A stretch of 64,000 bases of DNA from SMBSF63 sp034003545. GTDB taxonomy: Bacteria > Chloroflexota > Anaerolineae > Anaerolineales > Anaerolineaceae. Location of the stretch: the NCBI GenBank assembly GCA_964447155.1, contig CAYURM010000001.1, positions 310,001-374,000 on the forward strand, in the 5' to 3' direction. How positions within the stretch are numbered: position 1 is the stretch's first letter; each line of letters opens with the position of its first letter. Positions 15,895-24,962 of this stretch are shown here, in pieces. Under the pieces are notes generated by a model that was not told where the DNA came from, ran no database searches, and saw only the letters and a list, made by a program, of their open reading frames with translations. A program made the position numbers and the translations under genes.

Positions 15895-18270
15895 ATGAAT
15901 ACAATCCCCAATCTATCAGCACCTCCCATCAATCTGAACCTGTCTGCCGACCAGCGCTTCGCTGCCCCTGATTATGCCAATGACCACACCTGGGAGCTGA
16001 AGCTGCGCGGAGGCGACCCGCCAGCAATCACGCTGCAAACCACTTACGGACTGCGCGCCATCCACATGAGTTTCTTTCCCCGCTTCTTGCAGGATGATCT
16101 TGACCGGTTCGAACCAAACGATTTTCCCCAGCCGCCGCACATCACCGCAGCTTATCCTAATTATGCCCGCATTCATTTTTCTCCCCTTGAAAATCTGCAA
16201 GTCAGCATGGAGTGCTGGGTGCCCGCCTCTCAGGTGATCGCTCTCCGGCTGAATTTCAGCAATCAGGGCAACACCCCGCTGACCTTTAATTTTGAGCTGG
16301 TCGGTACCTTGCAGCCGCTTGACCCCGGACAACGTCTGGCAGCCGTACCCTCCAATCTGACCAACATCCTGCAGGGACGCACTGGAGGGTTGGCTCCGGT
16401 ATGTTTTATGACCGGCGGCCCCTTTCCCGGCATCGGTCCCTACCCCGCCCTCGCCCGGCATTTTGTGCTCAACCCCCAACATGAGGAAACGGTCACCGCC
16501 GCCATCGCCGCCCTGCCGGATGAAAACGATTCCCTGCAGCTGGCGAAACAAACCACATCACGTACCTGGGACGAAGAAATTGCCAAAATTGAGCGCCTCA
16601 ACCAGGCCCAATCGCTCCACATCGCCACCGGCAACCCCGAATGGGACGCCTGCTTTGCCCGCGCCCAGCGCACGGCTTATGGTCTCTTCCTGCCCGCCAG
16701 CGAGCACCTGCCCCACCCCTCCTTTGTGCAAAGCCGGCGTCCCGACCACGGACATTCCCTGCGCGGTGACGGCAGCGATTACCCCCACCTGTGGAGCGGT
16801 CAAACCGCTCTGGATGCCTGGTATCTCAACAGCTTCCTGCTGCCGGGCGGCATTTCTCTGGCAAAAGGTGTGCTGGAGAACTTTCTCAGCGTCCAGGAAG
16901 AGAATGGAGAAGTCGACTGGAAACCCGGTCTGGCCGGGCAGCGCTCACGCCAGCTTGCCCAGCCCTTGCTGGCCGTTCTCGCCTGGCAGATCTATCAAAC
17001 CAGTCAGGATGACGCCTGGCTGGAAGCCTGTTTCCTCCCCCTGCTGAAATTTTTTACCGCCTGGTTCACCGCTAAACAGGATGCCGACGAAGATGGCATG
17101 CCGGAATGGAAACACGCCCTGCAAACCGGCTTCCCCGATGCGCCCATCTATAACCGCTGGCAGCAAGGCGGACAAGGCATAGACATTGCCGTCCTGGAAT
17201 GCCCATCCCTCGCCGGTTTCCTCTACAAGGAATGCCAATCCCTGCTCAAGATCGCCAATCGGCTGAAAAAAACAGAAACCCTTCCCTGGCTGGAGACCAA
17301 ATCCGAGGAGCTCAAAGAAATCATATCCAGTATGTGGAACGCGCGGGGCAAAACCTACCGCTACCGTGACTACGCCACCGAAAACAGCAACAAAGGCCGC
17401 GTGCTGCGTACCATCAAAGGGCGCGGCCAGTTTACCCTGACACGCCACTTCAAAACCCCGCAGCGCCTGCACATCCAGCTCGCTCTGGCAAACAACGACA
17501 CCCGTCCGCTCAAGATCACCCTCAAAGGACGTGATGAAAAACGCAAGGTTACTGAAACGATCGGCTTCGGCCAGCTTTACTGGTCCAACGGCAAGGCTGC
17601 CTGCACCACCCAGCATGTTTTCATGCAGCTGGATGAAGTCGACATCCGCGGTCTGTCCCCGGACGACACTGGAACGCTGGCAGCCATTGACTACACGCAA
17701 GAAGACATCAGCCTCCTCCTGCCGTTGTGGGCTGGCGCGGCCGACCCGCACACCGCCAAAACCCTGATCGAGAAAACCATCCTGCCGCATTACCTGAAAA
17801 AATTCGGCCTGGCCGCAACCCCGCACGGCTCAAAGGAACCCGGTGAGGAATGGAAATCTGCCGTACACATGCCCTGGAATCAGCTGGTCGGCGAAGCCCT
17901 GCTGGATTATGGCTACCGCGTCCAGGCCGCCAAACTGGTCACCAGACTGATGAATGCTCACGCCCAGGTGCTGGCTGACCACCGCCATTTTCATGAATTC
18001 TTCCATGCCGAAACAGGCGAACCCGGTGGTGAGGAAACCATCCTGACCGGTCTGCCGCCCCTGGGACTGTTCCTGAAAGTGCTGGGCATCAAACGCCTCA
18101 CCGCCAGCGAGCTGATCGTGGAAGGCAGCAACCCCTTCCCCGAACCCGTTACCCTCCGCTATCAAACGGTGGAAATCACCCGTGACAAGAAAAACACCAT
18201 CATCACCCTCCAGTCCGGCGAGACAACCACCCTGCACGGCCCCGGCCCGCACCGCGTGCAATTCAAATAG
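15895..18270 (+). CDS. (Alpha/alpha)6-barrel glycoside hydrolase, GH63/MGH1-like
   Basis: A 791-aa protein without signal peptide, so probably cytoplasmic. The N-terminal ~200 residues are beta-rich (sugar-binding type). From ~250 onward, the segments WSGQTALDAWYLNSFLLPGG, DADEDGMPEW and the late WNQLVGEALLDYGY and FFHAETGEPGGEE fit the six-hairpin glycosidase clan that includes GH63 and mannosylglycerate-hydrolase-like enzymes. Aspartate and glutamate residues in DEDGMPEW and HAETGEP are the likely catalytic-site neighbours by analogy. A beta-rich insertion lies near 490-590 (KGRGQFTLTRHFKTPQRLHI). The substrate cannot be deduced; alternatives are trehalase-like or amylo-alpha-1,6-glucosidase-like. 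The leaderless promoter decides the start. Confidence 0.65.
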   Translation: MNTIPNLSAPPINLNLSADQRFAAPDYANDHTWELKLRGGDPPAITLQTTYGLRAIHMSFFPRFLQDDLDRFEPNDFPQPPHITAAYPNYARIHFSPLENLQVSMECWVPASQVIALRLNFSNQGNTPLTFNFELVGTLQPLDPGQRLAAVPSNLTNILQGRTGGLAPVCFMTGGPFPGIGPYPALARHFVLNPQHEETVTAAIAALPDENDSLQLAKQTTSRTWDEEIAKIERLNQAQSLHIATGNPEWDACFARAQRTAYGLFLPASEHLPHPSFVQSRRPDHGHSLRGDGSDYPHLWSGQTALDAWYLNSFLLPGGISLAKGVLENFLSVQEENGEVDWKPGLAGQRSRQLAQPLLAVLAWQIYQTSQDDAWLEACFLPLLKFFTAWFTAKQDADEDGMPEWKHALQTGFPDAPIYNRWQQGGQGIDIAVLECPSLAGFLYKECQSLLKIANRLKKTETLPWLETKSEELKEIISSMWNARGKTYRYRDYATENSNKGRVLRTIKGRGQFTLTRHFKTPQRLHIQLALANNDTRPLKITLKGRDEKRKVTETIGFGQLYWSNGKAACTTQHVFMQLDEVDIRGLSPDDTGTLAAIDYTQEDISLLLPLWAGAADPHTAKTLIEKTILPHYLKKFGLAATPHGSKEPGEEWKSAVHMPWNQLVGEALLDYGYRVQAAKLVTRLMNAHAQVLADHRHFHEFFHAETGEPGGEETILTGLPPLGLFLKVLGIKRLTASELIVEGSNPFPEPVTLRYQTVEITRDKKNTIITLQSGETTTLHGPGPHRVQFK

Positions 18271-18384
18271 CACAGGCTCGATAGCGCAGGCTGAGCTTGC
18301 CGATATCATACCCGAATGGGTAAGCCGCAGCGGCCCAGCCACGGCGGGCCAGCCGCAACAGGCCACCCGCAGCGCGTCAGCCAG

Positions 18385-18729
18385 ACCAGCCCACCCTTCG
18401 ACAAGCTCAGGGTTCGTAACGTAACGCAGGCGCGATAGCGCAGGCTGAGCCTGTCGAAGCCGCAGCGGGTCAGCCGCAGCGAGTCAGCCACGGCGAGTCA
18501 GCCCCAGCATATCAACCAAACCAGCCCACCCTTCGACAAGCTCAGGGTTCGTAACGTAACGCAGGCGCGATAGCNNNNNNNNNNNNNNNNNNNNNNNNNN
18601 NNNNNNNNNNNNNNNNNNNNNNNNNNNNNNNNNNNNNNNNNNNNNNNNNNNNNNNNNNNNNNNNNNNNNNNNNNCAGCCCCAGCATATCAACCAAACCAG
18701 CCCACCCTTCGACAAGCTCAGGGTTCGTA
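18385..18729. repeat. REP-like repeat array interrupted by the assembly gap
   Basis: Units share CCACCCTTCGACAAGCTCAG followed by GGTTCGTA, most continuing into AACGTAACGCAGGCGCGATA. Copies lie at 18385-18439, 18499-18574 and 18675-18729. The 55 bases at 18499-18553 and 18675-18729 appear identical. A complementary CTGAGCCTGTCGAAG at ~18445-18459 makes an inverted pair with the first copy. Low-complexity CAGCC(A/G)C-type sequence fills the spaces from 18271 on. No coding frame here is credible. Confidence 0.8.
18575..18674. other. Assembly gap (100 N)
   Basis: Exactly 100 N, flanked on both sides by near-identical repeat sequence. This is a scaffold join, so the real length of the repeat array is unknown. 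Confidence 0.99.
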
Positions 18730-18773
18730 CCCCACCCCATAATATCGTTTAACCAACTCTTAAGCGTTTCTGC

Positions 18774-18802
18774 TTGAAAATATCCGCGAATGGCTGTATA
18801 GT
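18774..18802 (+). promoter_or_regulatory. Promoter of the DUF4013 gene
   Basis: TTGAAA (18774-18779), 17-bp spacer, TATAGT (18797-18802). Unlike the leaderless genes, it leaves a ~48-base leader with a strong AGGAGG at 18846-18851. Confidence 0.75.
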
Positions 18803-18856
18803 AGTGTAAATTGCTTCCTTATTGACTTAAATTCATACACCTTTAGGAGGAACACC

Positions 18857-19507
18857 ATGGATTTTGGCGCACCATTTACTTTTCCATTTGAAGACCCTGA
18901 CTGGCTGAAGAAGATCGCTTTGGCCGGTTTGGTAGGGTTGATCCCTATTGTGGGACAGTTGTTCATCGCCGGCTGGGGCCTGGAAGTTGCCCGCCGCGTG
19001 ATTAGACGCGAACCTGTTCTCTTGCCCGACATCAATTTTGGCGAATATCTCGGCCTGGGTTTCAAGCAATTCTTAATTGGCTTTGTCTATGGCCTGCCAC
19101 TGTTCCTGTTTGGACTACCTATCGCAATTGTTGGTGGTATTGGGGGCGCAGCTGACATGGATGCAGAAACTATCGGCATCCTCGTTACGGTGATCTCCTG
19201 CTGCTGCGGCGGGTTGGCATTGATCTACACGCTTCTGCTGGCCTTCATGATGCCCGCAGCTCTCGGCCGCTTCCTCGATACCGGCGAACTCAGCGCCGCT
19301 TTCAAGGTCAAAGAAGTCTTCGCCCTGGTCAAAGCCGCCCCGGTACCTTTCCTGATCGCCATCGCTGGCTCCGTGGCTGCTGGCTTCATTGCATCATTGG
19401 GCAGCATTGTCTTTATCATCGGCGTCATCTTCACCGCGGCCTACTCCATGGCAATTATCGGCCATTTCTACGGACAGGCTTACAACGAAGCCAAAGCAGC
19501 ATTGTAA
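18857..19507 (+). CDS. DUF4013-family membrane protein
   Basis: 216 aa, hydrophobic, with about five membrane segments (residues ~13-35, 66-95, 110-135, 155-175 and 182-205). The opening EDPDWLKKIALAGLVGLIPI and GWGLEVARRVIRRE match the DUF4013 pattern of a conserved D-W-x-K-K start and a charged R-R loop. Function of the family is unknown. It is monocistronic with a clear promoter, an AGGAGG seven bases from the ATG, and its own terminator directly downstream, so it is probably well expressed. Confidence 0.8.
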   Translation: MDFGAPFTFPFEDPDWLKKIALAGLVGLIPIVGQLFIAGWGLEVARRVIRREPVLLPDINFGEYLGLGFKQFLIGFVYGLPLFLFGLPIAIVGGIGGAADMDAETIGILVTVISCCCGGLALIYTLLLAFMMPAALGRFLDTGELSAAFKVKEVFALVKAAPVPFLIAIAGSVAAGFIASLGSIVFIIGVIFTAAYSMAIIGHFYGQAYNEAKAAL

Positions 19508-19523
19508 TCTTTCGAAATCAAAA

Positions 19524-19550
19524 GAAAGCCACCTGCGTCGGGTGGCTTTC
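19524..19550 (+). terminator. Intrinsic terminator of the DUF4013 gene
   Basis: A 10-bp stem GAAAGCCACC / GGTGGCTTTC (19524-19533 with 19541-19550), followed by TTTGTTT. Confidence 0.9.
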
Positions 19551-19641
19551 TTTGTTTAATCCACCCTTGGAAAGGCTGCAAATTGCAGCCTTTATTGGCA
19601 AGCTCCTGTTCCTCAAGAATACATCCCCTCTGCGAACGCAA

Positions 19642-19680
19642 TCCTTTTCAAGGCTGGGCTGTAACCAACCTTGAAAAGGA
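19642..19680. repeat. Inverted repeat TCCTTTTCAAGG / CCTTGAAAAGGA
   Basis: A 12-bp perfect inverted repeat with a 15-base loop. Related AACCTTGAAAAGG and TTGGAAAGG(C/T)TG motifs occur at 38080-38300, so this is another dispersed intergenic repeat. Confidence 0.6.
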
Positions 19681-19762
19681 TCGGCAGCTTCACCACATCC
19701 ATCCCGATTCTGCCGAATAACAAACCCACGCTCTGTTGCAGCCAGCCTTTCCAAGGAGGGCC

Positions 19763-20335
19763 TTACTCCCCAAACTCCTCTACGTGGTAAATCTCCACAT
19801 CCAGCTTCTTCTTTCGCCACAGGTCGCTGGATGCCCCCATCTTGCTGGATAGATGGGACAAGAACGCTTCCGCATCGGGCAGCTGCTCCCACACCTGAGG
19901 CAGGAAAGTCGCCCGCCGCGCCCCGTCCCGCAGCACCACCCCGTCCACGCCGGGATGCAGCAAACCCGGCAGTTGTGCCGGATCATCATATACCAGCGGC
20001 TCAGGCAGGGTTAACCGGGAAATTTCGATATGCAGTTGCCCCACTTCCTCCGGCTGCACTTTCGGAAAACGATAATCCTCTACCGCCGCCGCGGCGGCAT
20101 GCTCGCACACATCTTGCACAAGAGGCTGGTATGCTGTCAATGTGCCAATACAGCCCCGCAGGCTGCCATGTTTTGTCAGGGTCACAAAAGAAGCCCCGTC
20201 TGCCTGAAATACAGGCGGATATGCTGCCAGGTTCAGGTCTGGCAGCGGCTGCCCCGCGGCTGCCAGCTCAACGCATTGCCGCGCCAGCGCCAGCAGCTGC
20301 TTGCGTTCGGTATCATTTAACAAGTTTATATTCAT
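19763..20335 (-). CDS. amrA: AMMECR1-domain protein (AmmeMemoRadiSam system protein A)
   Basis: 190 aa, close to the usual length for bacterial AMMECR1 proteins. The family signature LRGCIGT is present (SLRGCIGTLTAYQPLVQDV, residues ~79-97), followed by the typical EDYRFPKVQPEE and the IEISRLT strand. Bacterial members are usually encoded with a Memo-like dioxygenase (AmmeMemoRadiSam protein B) and a radical SAM enzyme; neither is in this window, so this copy stands alone. Molecular function is not established. Start ATG 20335, preceded by AGGAGGC on its strand. Confidence 0.88.
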   Translation of the reverse strand: MNINLLNDTERKQLLALARQCVELAAAGQPLPDLNLAAYPPVFQADGASFVTLTKHGSLRGCIGTLTAYQPLVQDVCEHAAAAAVEDYRFPKVQPEEVGQLHIEISRLTLPEPLVYDDPAQLPGLLHPGVDGVVLRDGARRATFLPQVWEQLPDAEAFLSHLSSKMGASSDLWRKKKLDVEIYHVEEFGE

Positions 20336-20403
20336 TCTGCCTCCTGATTAAGTTTATACAGCCAGATACACCCTGCGTCAAGCAGGAATCAGCCTCTGCG
20401 CCC

Positions 20404-20433
20404 TTGCCAATTCACCCCACTTTAAGGTACTAT
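20404..20433 (+). promoter_or_regulatory. Promoter giving a leaderless mRNA for the amidase
   Basis: TTGCCA (20404-20409), 18-bp spacer, TACTAT (20428-20433). The ATG at 20441 is seven bases past the -10 box with no Shine-Dalgarno sequence. Confidence 0.65.
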
Positions 20434-20440
20434 CATACCA

Positions 20441-21295
20441 ATGACTGACCTCAACAAACCGCTTACACGACCCAAATCTACACCCAAAGTCCGGCAGCCT
20501 GAAGCTGCCGCGTTCAACTATGGACGCACGGTTTCAACTGTGGTCGGCACAGCGTTGATCCTTGCCACCCTCTTCACCCTGTGGTCGCCTAACCGGTTTT
20601 CTACCGATAACCTCCTGACGGTTATTGCGGAAGCCCTTCAGGGCGGAGATTCTCCCGCACAGATCGTCGAAGCCCACGCCACCCCGGATGCCAACCAGCC
20701 TCATGTTGGCCTGATTGCCGGACACTGGGGATCCATTGACGGAATACAGGATCCCGGCGCCGTGTGTGAGAGCGGCCAATTTGCCGGCACCACAGAAGTA
20801 CATGTCAATATCATCGTTGCCACGTATGTAAAAAAAACCCTCCAAGCGAATGGATACGTGGTAGACCTTCTGGAAGAGTTCGACCCGCGGCTTTCCAACT
20901 ACCAAGCCGATGCACTGATTTCAATTCATGCCGACTCCTGTGAATACATCAATGACCTGGCAACCGGATTTAAAATCGCCGGCACTCTGGCAAGCCCATA
21001 CCCGGAAAAAATCGATCGGTTGAAAGCCTGTATCACCTATCATTATGGCGAAACAACAAAACTTCCCTACCACGAAGGCTCTTCCTATACTGCCGACATG
21101 CTCAAATACCATGTCTTTTCAAAAGTCGATCTGGAAACACCGACTGTGATCATTGAGACCGGTTTTATGAACCTGGACGATGACATCATCATCAGCCAGC
21201 CCGAGCTTGTTGCAGAAGGGATCGCCAACGGGATCATGTGCTTCGTACAAAACCAGTCTCTACCCGGCGAACTGATGCCCCCCGCGCAGCCCTGA
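20441..21295 (+). CDS. N-acetylmuramoyl-L-alanine amidase (Amidase_3), membrane anchored
   Basis: Zinc hydrolase that cleaves the bond between N-acetylmuramic acid and the stem peptide of peptidoglycan. The 284-aa protein has an uncleaved N-terminal anchor (~31-49) and an Amidase_3 domain from ~88. The zinc ligands appear to be H95 (AGHWG), E119 (TTEVHVN) and H163 (SIHAD), and the catalytic glutamate E239 (IIETGFMNL). All are present, so it should be active at the outer face of the membrane. The promoter geometry fixes the start at ATG 20441. It is not linked to other division genes here. Confidence 0.88.
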   Translation: MTDLNKPLTRPKSTPKVRQPEAAAFNYGRTVSTVVGTALILATLFTLWSPNRFSTDNLLTVIAEALQGGDSPAQIVEAHATPDANQPHVGLIAGHWGSIDGIQDPGAVCESGQFAGTTEVHVNIIVATYVKKTLQANGYVVDLLEEFDPRLSNYQADALISIHADSCEYINDLATGFKIAGTLASPYPEKIDRLKACITYHYGETTKLPYHEGSSYTADMLKYHVFSKVDLETPTVIIETGFMNLDDDIIISQPELVAEGIANGIMCFVQNQSLPGELMPPAQP

Positions 21296-21480
21296 CCCAT
21301 CACACCAATTCCTTCCGTGTCCCTGCTCTTCAGGTAAATTCACCTCCATCCATCAGGCATGCCAAGCTCCCAGCATCCGGCGGCTGTCTGTCTTGTTCCC
21401 ACAATTCTGATAAAACATATAGACTTTCAACTTATAATTAAAGCACGAAACTCTTTTAGTGATGTGAAAGTGATACAGCT

Positions 21481-21906
21481 ATGGCACAAAAAGCATTATT
21501 TGAAGGTTTAATATTTGACGAGATGGACCAGCCCGTTTCCACCGCATTTGTGGGTGACGAAGCCTGCTATGTGGTTAACGATTCTGGTTTCTTGAGACAC
21601 ATTTCAAGTGAAAAAGTTGACCGGCAGATATTGAACAGGATGACGGAATCGATCAGCGGCAATGAAGACATCATCGCCGAACAAACTTCCAAAATGCTGG
21701 GGAAGGACGATCTATTCTCGCGCGCCATCATTCAAAACCAGTTAAAACACCTGGACAAACAAATGGAAAATATACTGGAAACTGGTATTCCTGAAGAGGG
21801 ACGCGCCTATATGGGTATGATGGGCTTCCGCGTAACCATCGATTTACATGGCGAAGTGATCGAATTCAACCAGCCCGGCGCAGCACTGCCGGATGATGAG
21901 GAATAA
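21481..21906 (+). CDS. Conserved-looking small protein, function unknown
   Basis: 141 aa, acidic, soluble, no membrane span or signal peptide. I do not recognise the family. The N-terminal half alternates short strands (FEGLIFDEMDQPVSTAFVGD, ACYVVNDSGF), the middle is a helix-rich segment with many charged residues (EDIIAEQTSKMLG ... NQLKHLDKQMENILE), and it ends with FRVTIDLHGEVIEFN and an acidic tail. A TATAAT at 21433-21438 could be its -10 box. It is followed after ~105 bp by the thioredoxin-TPR gene on the same strand. Confidence 0.7.
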   Translation: MAQKALFEGLIFDEMDQPVSTAFVGDEACYVVNDSGFLRHISSEKVDRQILNRMTESISGNEDIIAEQTSKMLGKDDLFSRAIIQNQLKHLDKQMENILETGIPEEGRAYMGMMGFRVTIDLHGEVIEFNQPGAALPDDEE

Positions 21907-22012
21907 ACACGCCCCGCGCAAACAAATTCTTGCAGTTTGCGGGTAAAATTAATGGGAGAGACGACAATCTTAAACGATTTTGTAAAACAACTCCTGAAAA
22001 AGGAGGACCTTA

Positions 22013-22849
22013 ATGATGACCTCGAATTTTATTATTAACGTAACCGAAACAGATTTTGAATATGAAGTGGTCAATTTTTCGCAGAATATCCCTGTTCTGG
22101 CGGCTTTTTTGGCTGCCTGGAGCCAGCCTGGCCGGGAATTAAGCGGCCTGCTGGAGCGCCTGGTGATGGAATCCGGCGGGGCTTTTCGCCTGGCAAAAGT
22201 GGACGTTGACCACAGCCAAAACCTGGCCCTGCTGTACGGTGTGCGCAGCGTGCCCACCGTCAAGGCATTCAGTCAGGGCAGGGTTGTGGCCGAGTTTGCT
22301 GGTAACCAGCCCGAAAACCGGGTGCGCGAGTTCATGGAACATATTACTCCGCCCAGCGGTGTGAACCTGGCAATGGAAAAAGCCAACAGCCTGCTCGACA
22401 TGCACGACTGGGAACAGGCAGAAATCCTCTTCCGCGATCTGCTGAACACCAACCCGGACCAGACGGAAGGGCTGCTCGGTCTGGCAAAGACCCTGCTTGC
22501 CAAAGGCGAACCGCACGAAGCACGCTACATCCTCAACAATTTCCCCGCCAGTCGTCAGTTCCCGCAGGCAAAAATTCTGCTGCCTTATGCCGAAACCCTG
22601 ATCGAATACAAGGACAAAACCCTGCCCGATGATACCGACCTGGATGCCATCTTTCACAACAGCATCCGCCTCGCCGCCCGCGGGAATCTGCCGGCTGCAC
22701 TGGATGGTCTGCTGGACGTCCTGCGCCAGAATCGCGACTACCGCGATGACCGCGCCCGCCTGGTAATCCTCAGCCTGCTGGATTTGATGGGTGACCAACA
22801 CCCCGATAGCCGCCGTTATCGACAGGAACTGGCAAGCGTACTCTTCTAA
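22013..22849 (+). CDS. Thioredoxin-fold/TPR protein (CnoX/YbbN-like), no active-site cysteines
   Basis: 278 aa: a thioredoxin fold (~1-110) followed by tetratricopeptide-type helices (~115-278). This arrangement matches CnoX/YbbN co-chaperones, which hold oxidised or unfolded proteins and pass them to folding machinery. The position of the thioredoxin CxxC motif reads W-S-Q-P-G (residues 36-40), so both redox cysteines are missing and it cannot act as a disulfide reductase. The cis-proline segment SVPTVKAF is kept. Start ATG 22013 follows a strong AGGAGG. A long perfect terminator follows the gene. The co-chaperone role is inferred from architecture. Confidence 0.82.
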   Translation: MMTSNFIINVTETDFEYEVVNFSQNIPVLAAFLAAWSQPGRELSGLLERLVMESGGAFRLAKVDVDHSQNLALLYGVRSVPTVKAFSQGRVVAEFAGNQPENRVREFMEHITPPSGVNLAMEKANSLLDMHDWEQAEILFRDLLNTNPDQTEGLLGLAKTLLAKGEPHEARYILNNFPASRQFPQAKILLPYAETLIEYKDKTLPDDTDLDAIFHNSIRLAARGNLPAALDGLLDVLRQNRDYRDDRARLVILSLLDLMGDQHPDSRRYRQELASVLF

Positions 22850-22850
22850 A

Positions 22851-22892
22851 ACAAATCCGCCCGCTGGTCTAATAACCAGCGGGCGGATTTGT
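22851..22892. terminator. Bidirectional terminator
   Basis: An 18-bp perfect stem (22851-22868 with 22875-22892) with a 6-base loop sits between the convergent thioredoxin-TPR and AMP-ligase genes, with T-rich sequence on both sides. Confidence 0.88.
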
Positions 22893-22975
22893 TAAGAAAT
22901 TCCTGGGCGTACTTCCCCCAACGAACTCAAAATCACCAAGTTCCTCCCTCAAAAATGGAGAGCTTTTAGGGAAAG

Positions 22976-24652
22976 CTAGGAGGGGGTGATCTCCGCCAAA
23001 AACTTGTCTTTATTCGCTGACCTGGCAATTTTTCCGCTGCTGGTCTTCACCAGCCATTGCCCATCCACCAGATGTACATAGCGCAGCACCACCGCCGAGC
23101 CGTGGGCGACTGCCTTGCGTACAGCATCAGCCACCTGGTCTTTATCGGCAGGATCGTCAATTTCCGCTACTACGGCTACTTCTTCCGTGCCGGCATCCTC
23201 ATTGAAAACGCCAAATGCCACCACCCGTCCGGGGTGTACGCCCGGCACACCGTTCACAATTTCCTCAATATCCTGCGGATACACATTCTTCCCGCCGACA
23301 ATGATCAAATCTTTCTTGCGGCCGCTGATATACACTTCCCCATCGGCCAAATAACCATAATCGCCGGTCAAAAACCAGCCATCAATAAAAGCTTCTTCAG
23401 TAATGTCCTCGCGGTGAAAATAACCAGTCAGCATGCAGTCGCTGCGCAGGGCAATTTCACCTACCTGCCGTTCAGGCAGCGCCTCACCCACAGCGGTAAC
23501 AATCTTCACTTCCACATTGCGGATTGGCTTGCCCGCCGACACCATCCGCAGCGAAGGCTTGCCATCCATTGCAGCCACAGCCTTGCCCTCCGTCTGGAAA
23601 ATCTCGCGGTCAATATCATCATACTTCACCGGCGCAGTGATGCCCCCCTGCGTGACAGCAAATACATTCTCCGCCATTGCATAGCAGGTAGCCAGCGCCT
23701 CCTCGCGAAAGCCGAAATCCTGAAAACGATCCAGAAAGGCCTGCTGGCTGTCCCAGCGCATCGGTTCCGAACAGTTGATCACCGCCCGCCACGAAGACAA
23801 ATCGACATCCGCCAAATGGCGGTCGCGCACCTTTTTGGCGCAAAAATTGTAGGCAAAATTCGGCAGCCAGCTCAGCGTGCCTTTGTATTTTGAGACCGCC
23901 TGCATCAACCGATACGGCGCGCGCACCCAGTCGAAAGGCGACATCAACACCAGCGGGATGCCGCTCAACAGGGGCATCAGGAAACCGGCAATCAGCCCCA
24001 TGTCATGATACAGGGGCAGCCAACTGACGATGACATCCTCTTCCTGCAGTGCCAGCGCAAGCTGGTAGCTTGCCAACTGGTTGAAAACCGCCTGATGGGA
24101 CAGCGCCACGCCCTTCTGCAAACCGGTTGAGCCGGATGAGTGCTGCAAGAGTACCACATCCTGCGGGGCGCGCTGCAGTCCGCCCAGTGCTTCCAGATCA
24201 ACCAGCGCATCGCCGGAAACTTCCTCGGCCACAATCACTGCCCGTACTGAATCCCCTTCGATCAGTGCCGAACGTACCTCATCCTCAAAATCAGCATAGG
24301 TGATGATCGCCGCCGGCTTGCTGATTGAGACCAGCGATTTCATCCCGGCACGGTACCGTTCGGGCAGCAGTTTTTCTGTCAAAAAAGGCATGATCGAGGG
24401 AATCGCCCCATGCAGGATCACCCCAAAATAGGCATTCACCAGATCCAGGCCGTGCTGCTGGATCAGGATGACCACTTCACCCGGTTGAATACCGGCCGCT
24501 TCCAGGGCAGCGCTGAAAGCGCTGCTGCGCTCCACCAGCTCGCCATAGGATACCGGCACGTCCCCCTCCCCTGCATGCAGCAGGGTCAACGCAATTTTCT
24601 CCGGTGTTTCATGGTAATGCTTCAACAATACGGATGAAAAAGTCTGTTTCAT
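22976..24652 (-). CDS. AMP-dependent acyl-adenylating enzyme (fatty acyl-AMP ligase-like)
   Basis: 558 aa, ANL superfamily: activates a carboxylic acid as acyl-AMP and passes it to a thiol. The P-loop-like A3 motif is LLQHSSGSTGLQKGV (168-182), the A5 region is CYAMAENVFAVTQGG, the A7/A8 hinge is LTGDYGYLADGEVYISGRKK, and the C-terminal catalytic lysine lies in TSSGKIARSAN. Its start codon shares one base with the stop of an upstream acyl-carrier-protein gene (TGATG), so the two are translationally coupled; the likely product is an acyl-ACP rather than acyl-CoA. That arrangement is typical of fatty acyl-AMP ligases feeding lipid or polyketide tailoring. No polyketide or peptide synthase is nearby, so the acceptor is unknown. 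Confidence 0.82.
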   Translation of the reverse strand: MKQTFSSVLLKHYHETPEKIALTLLHAGEGDVPVSYGELVERSSAFSAALEAAGIQPGEVVILIQQHGLDLVNAYFGVILHGAIPSIMPFLTEKLLPERYRAGMKSLVSISKPAAIITYADFEDEVRSALIEGDSVRAVIVAEEVSGDALVDLEALGGLQRAPQDVVLLQHSSGSTGLQKGVALSHQAVFNQLASYQLALALQEEDVIVSWLPLYHDMGLIAGFLMPLLSGIPLVLMSPFDWVRAPYRLMQAVSKYKGTLSWLPNFAYNFCAKKVRDRHLADVDLSSWRAVINCSEPMRWDSQQAFLDRFQDFGFREEALATCYAMAENVFAVTQGGITAPVKYDDIDREIFQTEGKAVAAMDGKPSLRMVSAGKPIRNVEVKIVTAVGEALPERQVGEIALRSDCMLTGYFHREDITEEAFIDGWFLTGDYGYLADGEVYISGRKKDLIIVGGKNVYPQDIEEIVNGVPGVHPGRVVAFGVFNEDAGTEEVAVVAEIDDPADKDQVADAVRKAVAHGSAVVLRYVHLVDGQWLVKTSSGKIARSANKDKFLAEITPS

Positions 24653-24900
24653 CAGTCCATTCTTCTCTCGATCAAAGCTGCCAATTGTGCCAGCGTATCA
24701 AACGTCTCGGCGTTCAGCTCCGTATCGTCAATGAGCACATTCCAGGTATCTTCAACAAACAGGGAAAGGTCCACCAGGCTGAAGGAATCAATCACCCCGG
24801 AGGAAATCAATGCTTCCTGCGGGTTCAGTTTGCGCTCTGGCTGCTTGAGAATCTCTTTCGTGATGTGATCCTCAAGTTTTGCAACGATTTCTGCGTTCAT
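24652..24900 (-). CDS. Acyl carrier protein
   Basis: 82 aa, acidic, of normal ACP length. The phosphopantetheine attachment site is S39 in GVIDSFSLVDL (D-S-x-S-L pattern). It carries acyl chains as thioesters on the prosthetic group. It is coupled to the adenylating enzyme downstream (stop and start overlap by one base), so it is a dedicated carrier for that enzyme rather than the housekeeping fatty-acid ACP. Start ATG 24900 with GAGGAGC upstream. Confidence 0.88.
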   Translation of the reverse strand: MNAEIVAKLEDHITKEILKQPERKLNPQEALISSGVIDSFSLVDLSLFVEDTWNVLIDDTELNAETFDTLAQLAALIERRMD

Positions 24901-24962
24901 AGTTCCATGCTCCTCACGTATCCCTGAAGGGAGTTTTTTATGGCTATGCGAATAATATTTGC

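Noticed and set aside
18301..18740. Short open frames on both strands across the repeat array
   Set aside because: They are translations of the repeats and the N gap and have no start signals.
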